The position numbers and the translations under genes were made by a program. The notes beneath the pieces were generated by a model. That model saw nothing but the letters and a program-made list of their open reading frames with translations, was not told the DNA's origin and did no database searches. Positions 25,901 through 36,605 of a DNA stretch of 64,000 nucleotides are shown here, in pieces; the stretch's first letter is position 1; each line of letters begins with the position of its first letter. This DNA comes from Monosporascus cannonballus (lineage: Eukaryota > Ascomycota > Sordariomycetes > Xylariales). The stretch is taken from positions 82,970 to 146,969 of the forward strand of contig QJNS01000207.1 in assembly GCA_004154925.1 (NCBI GenBank). The letters run 5' to 3'.

Positions 25901-27022
25901 TATATTTACTAGAAAATATTAATAATAAAATAATTATAAAACAATTCCGGTTATATATTTATTACTAGACTTTCTTTTATAATACCGGTTTTTACGTATA
26001 AATATTTTAACTAAAACTTTATTTACTTACTTAACTTTTTTTTGGCGGATTTGAGAGCAAAGCCAATTGATCATACTGGTTTATCTTATATTATATGTTA
26101 AATAGGCATATATTTAATAAATTTAGTTAACGAGAAAAAATCATGAATAAAATTCTTAAAGTTTTGATTAAATTCGCTATAAATATCGTTAATTCGTAAA
26201 GAATTTAAAGCATTATTTAAAACGGATAACTTTTTAATTATATTAGTTCGATGGTATTAAGTTTGAATTAAAATATGTAAAGTAAGGAACTTTATTATAA
26301 AAATTTAATAAAAAGGAAAAAGGAAATCAGTAACGTTCGAAAAAGTTAATATGTAAATTTAAGACCTTATATCGCAAATTATTTACGGAATTTCAATTAT
26401 TTCTTTTTTATTTTTTATCGATTATCCGTTTATTATAAAAGGATTTTATTACGGCTTTAATAGAATTTATTGTAATGCCGAAATAATGTCGTAAATCTTC
26501 GAAAGGTTTAGCTTTGGCGACAATAATTTTAATAATAATAAATTGTTATAAAATATTTTTTTTACAAAATAATACCTTTAATTAGGATAATAATTTAAAA
26601 GATTTTGTTATTAAAAGCCAGGATAATAGCAAAATAACTAAGCAAAATTATTTATTAAAAGGCGACAATAAAAATTATTAAAGCTAAAAACGGATTAAAA
26701 TACACTCGAATTAAAAGAAAATACTCGAAAATCAAATTCGAAATATAACTATTTATAATGTAGCTAATAATTACCAAGCGAAAAATAACTTAATTTGTCG
26801 AGTTTACCTAGCCAAAAAACCGTTTTATTACGTTAGACTATTTGAGCCGATTTTAATCCCAGATACGATAAAAGGCCGATTTTTCTATTATTAACCGGGA
26901 ATACTACGAATATCAGAAGCGTTAGTACGAGGATTAGGTAGTTTAATTTTAACGGCAATTATTGTTTTAAAAAAACGTTAGTAGCAAAAATAAGAAAAAC
27001 CTATTAAACGAAGTTATCGGCA
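22976..27022. other. AT-rich decayed block left of RT4
   Basis: About 4 kb of RIP-like DNA follows the hairpin. A short less-damaged part lies at about 23320-23510 (contains CTAGGGTTTTCG and AAACCTAGGGTTCG in loosely inverted order). A 70-codon frame on - at 25686-25898 has no motif I know. Joined across RT4 (after removing one CGGCA) this block is continuous with 33739-35486, which holds hAT-like transposase motifs. It may therefore be the 5' part of that element, but I cannot show a coding match here. Confidence 0.4.
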
Positions 27023-27410
27023 TATAACGAGCTATGCGGTTTAACCAACTATTAAACCTTAAGTCGACGGGTTTATGTTAGCAGAAGTATCGTAGGAATC
27101 TAAGTAATAGATACAGTAATTATGTTACGTCTTTTAATACCGGAAATGCCTTATTATAAACGATTAATATTAATAATTATTATAAAATAAAAGTATTTAA
27201 ATTATGGAAATAATAAGCGTATATATCCTTTTCCTTTTTGGCTTAATTATTCGTAATTACGCCGTTAGTAGTAATTACGATTATTTGGGATTACTTTTAA
27301 TTATTAATAATTATTAGCTTGGTGATAATCACCGTTACGTAACCCAGAAGGTGGCCCGTATGCTCCTTGTCTGACCGTTTTTTGAAATCGGAATTTATCG
27401 AATCGTAATA
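27023..27410 (-). repeat. RT4 3' LTR
   Basis: On + it starts TATAACGAGCTATGCGG and ends ..GAATCGTAATA. The adjoining internal purine tract (revcomp of 27411-27427) is GGGAAAAAAGGAAATTA. Confidence 0.9.
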
Positions 27411-27480
27411 TAATTTCCTTTTTTCCCAAATTTTGCCCTCAAAATTCTTTTTTTTTTCGTTTTGGTAAATATCCCTTTTT

Positions 27481-28112
27481 TTGCTTTTAATCATATCGTT
27501 TTGTATTGCCAAAATTCGTCCCGTTCCCCGTTCTTCTACCGTTTGTCGTATTAACCTCGTAAAAGCCTTTAACGAATTTGGTTACGAAATAATGCCTTAC
27601 TCTTATTATTTTCCGAAAAATATAAGGTATAAAATAATGGAAAACGTTTTAAGGTATAAGAAATATATTAATCGAAGTCGATTTTATAAGGGTATCGGCG
27701 TACCCATTTTTTCCTTATAAACTATTCGTCGTAAATATTAACGCTTAGAACTTAAAAAAGCGTTTGCCGAAAAGCAATTATTAAAGCTTTAATGGCTTTA
27801 CTTTAAGGTTTAACGTAAATATTAAAAAAAATAAATAAAGTTTTTTTTTGTTTTATTCGTTTTCGTAAATAAAAACTGTTAATTCGTTCGAAAGGCATTA
27901 TTATGGTATAACGTAAGTTTTAATTGTTAGACAAATTAAAAGAACAAAAGCGTTAGAAATAAAAATAATTAAAGGCCGCCGTTACGGCTATTACATTAAC
28001 GTATATTGCGGCTAATTAGCCCAATATCTCGGCTACCGACTGGTCGGCCGTTAATTAAAACGTATTTATCGTTATTAATAAAAATCCTTTAATAGGCGTT
28101 AAGCGTTAATAA
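27481..28112 (+). pseudogene. RT4 antisense gene: six-Cys zinc-cluster plus coiled-coil remnant
   Basis: An open frame (TTG 27481 to 27720, 79 codons) covers the N-terminus and the cluster at 27598-27687: Tyr-X2-Tyr-X6-Tyr-X8-Tyr-X2-Tyr-X6-Tyr, i.e. all six positions are TAT/TAC at exact spacing. After the stop at 27718 the frame goes on with Gln-type stops; one 1-base loss near 27830 shifts it. The tail then has Arg/Lys/Leu-rich sequence including LIRSKGI and ends near 28112, overlapping the pol end (28072-28074). GTAAAT just upstream of 27481 (about 27465) may be a damaged intron donor. Confidence 0.76.
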
Positions 28113-31100
28113 AACTTTTAGCAGGTTTTCAGGTATTTTTAGAATTTAGGTATTTTTTTATTTAATTAGATATTAAGTAAATCCGTTTTGTTTTCGTATA
28201 TTAAATATTTTTTTTATTTCGTAAATTTATTTATCCTTTATTTTTATATTATTATATACCGTATGCATTTTGTTTATATCTGTTATTAATTTAAATAAAA
28301 AAGTATAAAAAACTAAATAAAATTTAACTTTTAATGAAAATTTTAATTAATAATTATTTTTTGTGTTTTTCCTGGCGATTTTGTATAGATCGATATATTT
28401 AAAATCGAATTTTTTATTAGGTTGTTTTATTTAAATGTTTTTGATAACAAGGAAAAATTTTTCCCCCTTTTTAAAAGTTAATTCTTTTAATTTTCTTTAA
28501 TTATAATACTTGCTTATTTGGTTCCGTAAATACTTTAATTCTGTTTTTATTTCTTAATATAATTATCGTAATTATTTTAATGTAAAGATTATTTTGATAT
28601 TAATAAGATTATCGTTATATATTTTTTTGTAAATTTTTGAAATAAAATTAAAATTTGCATTCGCAGGCATCATCTTCATATTTTTATTGTAGCTAGTATT
28701 ATAAGCTAATTATACGATCGGTAATTTTTTAACCCAATTATTTTATTCGTAATTGATATAATATTATAAATAAATATTTAAGGTTTAATTTATTCGTTTT
28801 ATTTATGCATTCGTTTAAGGTTTTATAACGCTAAATAATTTATAATTTAGGCCGATTTATGTTATTAAGCTTTGTTAAAATTTTGATACGAAAGTTAATT
28901 CTTTATTTAATATAATATTTATTAATAATCCGTATATACTGAAAATATATTTGAGAAAATGTATACCAGTTATTTAACGTTTATGTTCTTATAATATGGT
29001 AAAAAATAAAAGAATTTCGTAAATCGATTAACAATTACAAAAATATTGTCATAATATATTTCCGTAATTAGAATTTTTAATATAAAAAATTTAATAATAA
29101 AGTCGAATATAATTAAATATTACAGTGATTTTAAAGCCGGTAATAGTTATAATTTTCCGTATAGTTTATATCGTGAAATCTTTGCTTTGGCGCAAATATT
29201 ATATTGCCTTATAATTTTTTATATTATTAATTTTATTATAGGAAAGGAATATATACGTTAAAATATTTTTCAGGTTTTATAAATCTCTGAATATCTAGGT
29301 AATTAATATTCGTATATCTTTTGTACTAAATCCTTTTAAAACTTTTTTAATATATATGTTTTGTTCGTTTTTTAATTTTTTAGGAAATTATTATAATATT
29401 ATTAAATTTTTTAATATATGTTATTAGGCGTTGTCCAAATCGTCGTAATTTATCCTAAACGTAAATATCTTTCTATTATATTATTAAAACTTATATAATT
29501 AATTTTAACTAATTTCTTTTTATGGTTTAATTACTTGCTTAAGATATTTACTTTGCCAATTTTTAAGTTTTTCCTATAAATAATAACGAAGTCGAAATTC
29601 GCCAATTTTTTTACATATTTTAATTATTATTCTATAAATTTTTGATTATAATAAATCGGGTAAAATTTTGGTAATTCGTATAAACCTTAACCTAGTATAA
29701 GCTTCCTTTTAAGAAATACTTAAAATCTTAAAATACCATAATAATAGCCATAAATGCCTTATTTGGAATAACGTAATTAAATTTGGTTTTTTTTAATTTG
29801 TACGAAAAAAATACAATAAGATATAATTTGCCTTAATTATTTTATTATCCGATTATTACGCTTAATACGTAATCCGAAATATCAGTTTTTAACTTAACGG
29901 GGCGGTTTAAATCATATATAATTAATATTAATTTGTTAATAATAATATCCTTAATTTTCTGAAATGCTTTTTCCGATTTTAACGGCTATTTAAACCTTTT
30001 CGTTTTTTTCGTAAATTTCGTTAGGGATATAACAATTTTGCTAAAATTTCGAATAAACTTCCTGTACTAATTGGCGAATTTAAGAAATGCCTATACCTCC
30101 TTAACTATCGTAAACGTTTATTAATTTATAATTACAGCGATTTTCTAAGAATTTATCCTAATTTATCTTAAGGTATTAATATATTCTAGATATTTTACTT
30201 TTTATATATAAAATTAACTTTTTTGGTTTAATAAATAATTTTATATTTTATATAATTTAAAAAGTTTTATAAACATATTTTACGTATATTTTTTTCGTTT
30301 CCGAAAAGATAAAAATATTGTTAAGATAACAAATAACGAAAATATCGAAATATTTTCATAATACATAATTTACCAACCGTTAAAAAAATTATTAATATAT
30401 TTATAAATCTTATTAATATAACCAAATACTTAAATAATCCGTATTTCCTTTTAAAAATTATTTTGTATTCGTATCCTTTTTTAATCCTAATAAAATTATA
30501 TTTATTTTTAAAATTAAATATTATAAATTATTTTAGTCCGTAAAACTAATTTTTATTTCCGTAATTAAAGATAATAATATTTAATTTTTAACAGTAATAT
30601 CGTTTAATTATCCATAATTAATTATAAATCGTAATTTTCCGTTTTTTTGTCGAGACGAAAAATATCGGATATTTTATTAGTTATTTCGAAAGTTGAATCT
30701 ATCTTTTTTATAACTGATTTTCCAGGTATTTTCTAAAAATGCGTAATCCGTTGCCGTTAAAATTATAAATAAGGTAAAACCTTGTCGAAAACCCTTGTTT
30801 AAGGGTTATTTTATAATTTTATTCGTTATATTTTAATAATTTGGTATCAAATTCCTTTTTAAAAAGCTACTTATATTTATATTATTATAATAATATATTA
30901 ATTAAATTTGTTAATTTTTAAATTTATTATTCCTCTTATTTTAAATCGTTATTTAGTTATTTTAATTTCATTTTAATAATAATAATAATATGTCGTATTT
31001 TCTTTAATGCCTATTTCTTTTATATCTTATTTCTTTAGGTAATAAGGTTTTTATCGTATCTTTATTTTTGCATTTATCGTTATTATCGATCGAATATTAA

Positions 31101-33370
31101 GATTTTAATTTCTTTTTCTTTTATTTATTAACCGGGAATAACATAAATGTTATTTAACCAATTTTTCCGTTAATTAAAATTCCGTATTAACGTATTTATG
31201 GTAATTCTAAGATTATATCGTAATTCTCGAATAAAATAATATCGAAATTAATTATTTAATATCGTTTTTAAATAAAAGTTTTAAAAGAATTAATTTTGCG
31301 TATAATTTTTTCGTTATCGTAAACGAATTCCTAATTTTCGGTATTCGTTATTATATAAGGTTTTAACTTATATTTTTATAATAATTTAAACTTATTAATT
31401 ATATCCGGTATAATATAATTTCCGCCCAACATTCCGTAATTTATTATTACGGTATACTAATACGTTCCTAATCGTATTTCCAAAATAATAAAATCGTTAA
31501 CGTTTTTTATTATTACGTTTAAAACTTTTTTTAAAAGGTTTTTTTAATTTCTTTGGATTTTGTTATTTTGCGGCTTTTTTATAAGTAACCTTTTTTTTAA
31601 TTCCTATTCGAATTTATTAAATTTTATTTATATTTTTTCGTTTAATACGTTAAATTGCTATATTTATTATTATTATCGGCATATTATTCCTTCGAACCAT
31701 ATTAATTGCTTTTAGTTTTTTATAATACTTTTTTTTATCGAATAAATTATTTTTTATGTTTGCGACTATATCTTATTATGCGTTATCCTAATTATCGTTC
31801 CAAAGATTTCCTATAAACTAACGTATTTTTTTAAATGGTTTTTTTTCTGGAAACTTATAATAAATACCAATTAAAAATAAACGTCCGTAATAGCTTTCTA
31901 ATAATTCGTTTTAACTATACGTTAAATTAACTTTTTTCTCTTTAGTAATTATATTATCCAAAATAACAAAAGGGGTTTTCCTATAAATATTATTTTTTTG
32001 GACCAGTTCTTTATTTCGGCTAATTACTAAATATCTTTTAAAGTTATGATTTAAAATTATTAATATTATTACTTATCGTCCTTATTATTTTCGGTAAAAT
32101 TTGGAAAATCGAATGCCTTATAATATATGCGAGTAATTCGTTCGTAAATATATTATTTTTATTTTTCGTAATTAGGATGTTTTCGTTATCGATAATATAT
32201 AGCGTACATTCTGCCATATCGATCAAGGATTCCGGGATAAACTTTTTTTATTTAATTTTAGTATTCGTATAACCATTTTTGTAATACTTTTTATTATGCT
32301 TATAATACTTATTAAGCTAGCTTTCTAGCTTTTTGTATTATTCGTCAAATTTCTTATCGTAATAATCTCTGTTAAATCTTTTGCCGTAAACCTGATATGT
32401 TTTTAGCTTAAATTATATTAATAATTTTACTATCGTTTTTTTAATTATTTCTGGACTATTTTTCCGGTATAGAAATCCAGTTATTTTATTATAACTTCTT
32501 AGGTTTTTTATACTTATAAACTTTATATCCTATTTTACTATAATTAAAACATTTAATCTGGTTTTAATTTTATTTATAAATAATACTAAATTCCATAGGT
32601 TCTAATGCCGTTTCGTAAAAAATAAAAGTTTCGTTTCGTTTTTTCCCTTAGTTAAACTTATATCCCGAACGTAAGGTATGTTATCTTTTTTTTCTTATTA
32701 TTTTTGAAACTGTCGGTTATTAATTTTAAATACTTTTACGATATACTAATTTAAAATAATTAATTGTTTAATCCGAATAATTTTATTTTTTATATTATTT
32801 TTTAACCCCTTATAAAATATGTCGATAAGGGTATCGGCCTTATCGTTTTTTTATTTTGCCTTAACCGTAACATTCTTTAAGGTTACGGCGTACTTAAATA
32901 CGGATTTTTTTATCGGAATTGCAAAATTTATTAAGCCGTAAATTATTTTCTATTAGGATTATCGAAATTATAGCGCATTTTATTTTCGAAATTAATATAA
33001 AATAAAAAGATTTTATTAATAAAATTATCCTTATCCGGTTTTTTTATTTTTAGAAAATTTCTTATAATAAGCTTAAACCAATTAATTACATTTCCCGTTA
33101 ACCATATTCTTATTATTAAAATCTAATTTACTAAGTTATTAAGGTTTAGGAAACGAAAGTCAATTCGTACCTAAGTTAAAAAGGTTTAAAGATTACTTTT
33201 TTATTATAAGGTTTCGGCTTTTTAAATTTTATGCGGGCGAAAAAGGGTTAGGCAAATAGCATAACCTTAATTTGTCGGATTTTCTTTTTCAGTTCCCGAA
33301 TTCGAGCCTAAAACTGTTAAATAAGGATTTCTTAAATATTAATCGATATTATAATAATATTAAATATTAT
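28072..33370 (-). pseudogene. RT4 gag-pol remnant
   Basis: Read on -: the pre-protease segment at 32044-32226 is still open and aligns with 2394-2699 of RT1 (..LYIIDNENI..). The protease near 31425-31475 reads INYG, with Asp changed to Asn. The reverse transcriptase box at 30317-30328 reads YLNN, both catalytic Asp changed to Asn. The integrase core near 28960-29060 has VIVNRFTKF, again Asp to Asn. The chromodomain lies at about 28095-28235. The last stop is at 28072-28074. All active sites I can read are knocked out by G-to-A type changes. Confidence 0.87.
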
Positions 33371-33409
33371 TCAAAATTTAAAGGTATTACTGAATAAAAA
33401 TTTATAACG

Positions 33410-33733
33410 TATAACGAATTATATAATTTAATTAATTATTAAATTTTAAGTCGACATATTTATATTAACAAAAATATCGTAAACGATTAAAATTAATAAA
33501 TATTGCAAATTAAAAGCATCTAAATTATAGAAATAATAAACGTATATATTTTTTTCTTTTTTAACTTAATTATTCGTAATTACGCCGTTAGTAATAATTA
33601 CGATTATTTGAGATTACCCTTGATTATTAATGATTACTAGTTTAGCAGTGATTACCGTTACGTAGCCCGGGAGGTGGCCCGTATGCTCCCTGCCTAACCG
33701 TTTCTTAAGACCGGAGCTTGTCGGGTCGTAATG
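33410..33733 (-). repeat. RT4 5' LTR, internally deleted
   Basis: It starts TATAACGAATTATATAA and ends ..GTCGGGTCGTAATG on +. Compared with 27023-27410 it lacks the segment around the TAATACGTTA/GGCACCTTT region, passing straight from the ..AAAATATCGTAAACG part to the ..ATATTGCAAATTAAA part. The TSD CGGCA follows at 33734. Confidence 0.87.
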
Positions 33734-33738
33734 CGGCA

Positions 33739-35481
33739 TATTTAATAAAATAAACCGTAATTCGGCAAATTAGAAAGACTTTATACAAATTTGTTAAAGG
33801 ATAGCTAAATAGCTTAAGATTCAATATCGGCAATATAAATATTACTTTATATATTTTATTTTTCAGAAGAATAACGGAAGAAGCTTTATAAAAAATATTT
33901 ACGAAATAATATATACTGTATAAAAGTAAATTAAACGGACCTAATTATAAATAATAAGGTCCTTAATATAATTATAATATATATATAGTTTAAACTAACT
34001 TTGAAATAATTATTATATAACCTTTTATTAATAGATTTTTATTGGATTTTTTTATTTTTAGCTTTTTTCTCTTTTTGTAAAAAAAGCAATAATTTTCAAA
34101 CAATGTTTCTGTACTATAATTAAAATCTAACATTATTTAAAATGGTTAATCTTAATTAAATCTTTTTAATCAATTACTTAGTATTTTAAAATTTGCTTTA
34201 CCAAAGGTTTTTTAAATAAATATTTTCGAACAATAATATTATTTTAAGATAACGGCGTTAAATTACTAATAATAAAAATACATATAAAATATATAAGGAT
34301 ATATATTAATGCGGTGATTAAATATGGGTTTAAGGATATGCCTTCAAAATCTTATACGTTAATCAGTTATAACGTTCAAATTATACCTTATTTAGTATTT
34401 TCGTTTTAAAAAATTATTATTTATTAAATTAACCGGGAATCGAAAAGGCATTATTTCTTAATTGATATCTAACTTTATAATATCAAATCGAATAAGTTTA
34501 ATAGCGACAAGTTATTACGTCGGTTGAAAAAGCAAGGAATAACCGACCCATTTCGCGTTCTTACTACGGATAATAACTTTGGTATTAAATAAATAACTAT
34601 ACAAAAATAGTTTAATTAAATATTGGGAAATAAATCTTAATAAGCAAACGAAATTCGACATTATGCATAACCGTTGCATGTTTTATAAAGGGTATTTAAT
34701 AACTTTTTTAAGGCTTATAGTATAAAATTACCGAATAAATCTAAAAGAGCTTTAAGCGAATAAAACAAAAAAAAATTAAAAGCTTGCCAAAATAAGACAA
34801 AACTCTTATTAAACCGAAAAAAAACATATAATTATATTCGTACGTATCTTTTGATATTATTATAAAATAATTATTTAATTTTTATAATTTCGTATATTTC
34901 TTATGTGAATTTATTTCGGTTTTAACTGAATGTTTTTTTTATAAATTCAATAAAATATAATTATAAACAGGGTTTTGGATTACAAGAGCATATTTCATAT
35001 AATTCGTAAACTTTATGACCGTTAAAGGTTGGTAACTCTTTTTTTATTACGTACTATAAAAATATATTTCGTAATTTAAAGGTTTATACGCGAATATTTA
35101 TTATTGAAAAAAACGGGTTATGTATTGTCTTTTAACGGTATTAGGTTTATTCGTTATTTGATTAATAAATAATTTTGGTTTTTTCCGGGAAAACCATACT
35201 TCCCATATGGTGGACGGGTATAAAATTACGCTTAAGTATTTACGTAAATGCGAAAAGTATATCGTTAAGGCTTATTAAAAGTACTGCCCAGATAAAAAAC
35301 AAAAAAAAGGTTAAGGAAATATTAATATCTTTTAAGTTTATTAATTGATTAGCAATATGCTTATAATTATTACGGAAAGGTACTAAGTTAGCAATTTCTA
35401 AAATTCGTAAATATATTAAAAGACTATTTATTAATAATCGTTTATAAATTTGTTTTTCTCTTCTGATTTACCTATTATTAA
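33739..35481 (+). mobile_element. RIP-damaged hAT-like DNA transposon fragment
   Basis: This segment lies between RT4 and RT5 and is the continuation of the DNA into which they inserted. It carries the transposase remnant listed next. No terminal inverted repeats could be assigned, so the limits of the element are unknown. It may extend left to about 23 kb and right into 42728-44042 and 51304-52440 once RT4-RT6 are removed. Confidence 0.5.
34320..34790 (+). pseudogene. hAT-family transposase core remnant
   Basis: In one + frame, interrupted by RIP-type stops, I read INRESKRHYFLIDI, then LLRRLKKQGITDPFRVLTTDN at about 34525-34590, and further on IRHYA-PLHVL. In fungal hAT transposases this order is typical: a segment describing a host-like 'work' strand, then a helix followed by (I/V)(T/V)TDNAxxN, then a Cys/Ala-His-(V/I) segment. 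The TTDN Asp is one of the catalytic acidic residues of the family. The BED zinc finger and the C-terminal dimerisation domain were not found. The assignment rests on motif reading only. RT4 and RT5 inserted on either side of it. Confidence 0.55.
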
Positions 35482-35486
35482 TTAAT

Positions 35487-35916
35487 TGTAACGAACCTGT
35501 CATACATCCACCTGGAGGTATAAGCAGTATCCGAAAAAGGTCTTGATTTGCAGGTAATAATAGGGCGAAAAATGATTTAGTATATTCGTTAAGGAGATTT
35601 TAAGGTATTTTTCTTTTAATTAAAAAACGTTATAATTACTTTTGGTTAAAAATTTAAATTAATAATTAAGGAGCGAAAAACTAAGTAAATAATTATTTAT
35701 ATAAGAAACCTAAACCTTATATATTTTTTTATCCTTTATATTTCTTATGGTTTCTGGGGATTTCGAAAAACCATAATATTTATCGTCCACGAATTTCCTC
35801 GTATTTTTGGAAATTGATAAAAACCCGAGGTTTATTTAATAAAAAGTGAAAATCCCGAGCGTTTTTAATTTCCTGGGCCTTTTTTGGGCCTAATGGAATC
35901 CTTTTTAAACGTAATA
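35487..35916 (-). repeat. RT5 3' LTR
   Basis: On + it starts TGTAACGAACCTGTCATAC and ends ..TTTAAACGTAATA. In element orientation it therefore begins TATTACGTTT and ends ..GGTTCGTTACA. It contains the family II landmarks TGGTTTCTGGGGATTTCG (about 35748) and GGGCCTAATGGAATCC. Confidence 0.92.
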
Positions 35917-36011
35917 TTATTTTTTCCCTTTTAGGATCTTTGTCCCTAAAAATAAAAAAAATAAATCCTTAACTTTTTTTTCTTTTTTGCGTTATAATAT
36001 TATATTTAATT

Positions 36012-36605
36012 ATGTTAGATAAATTTCGAAAACGCATTAAATTTTCCATTAAAAGTTATTATAAACTGATTAAGTCGATTTTTTAATTTGGTTTCGAAAT
36101 TATGCCGTATATATGTTGTTTCGAGAAAAAGCTTTTTTGCAAAATGTTAAAAAGTTGAAAAAGTTATTAGAATTATTTGGCGGCTAATATTTAATTTTGC
36201 GATGGGAATTATATTTTGTTTTTATCGCTTAAAAATATCCGGGCCGAAAATTTCCGGATAAACCGAAAAAAACGTTTGGTTATTTAATAGTTTTAAGAAT
36301 TATTTAATTATATTATTCGGTTGAATCGTTAATTTAAATAGTTATATTTTAAAGGGGTGTCGTTTATTTAAAGGGGGTTTAAAAATATAGATAAATTGGA
36401 AAAATGAAAAAAACTGGATGCGGAAAAGGATCGTAAAAAAAAAGAATAAACATAGTTTGCTTTAAAGCTAAATACGTTAATAAAGGTATTTACTTTTTTC
36501 GATTGGAACGCCGTAAGGGTTAATTTAAATAAAAAACCGTTATTATTTACGATTTTGGCCGTACTGGAGATAATCGGTCAGGATTTTGGCGGTAAAACGT
36601 CTTAA
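36012..36605 (+). pseudogene. RT5 antisense gene: six-Cys zinc-cluster plus coiled-coil remnant
   Basis: A single frame runs from ATG 36012 to TAA 36603-36605, 197 codons, with no frameshift and about a dozen RIP-type stops. The cluster at 36108-36200 reads Tyr-X2-Cys-X6-Cys-X8-Tyr-X2-Tyr-X7-Cys, then Asp-Gly. One stop inside it (TGA at 36156) is CGA (Arg) in RT6, which directly shows the mutation type. After the cluster come SLKNIRAENF, a long Lys/Leu/Glu-rich region (RGFKNIDKLEK, KKLDAEKDRKKKE), and a hydrophobic end near LLFTILAVLEII. It converges on pol and overlaps its end by 59 bp (36547-36605). The gene is the same kind as in family I though the LTRs are unrelated. Confidence 0.8.

Larger units (their letters stand above)
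27023..33733 (-). mobile_element. RT4: full-length family I chromovirus
   Basis: The element is read on -: 5' LTR at 33410-33733 and 3' LTR at 27023-27410. A perfect target duplication CGGCA lies at 27018-27022 and 33734-33738. Protein remnants are in the usual chromovirus order. The two LTRs differ in length because the right one has an internal loss of about 60 bp. Confidence 0.93.
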
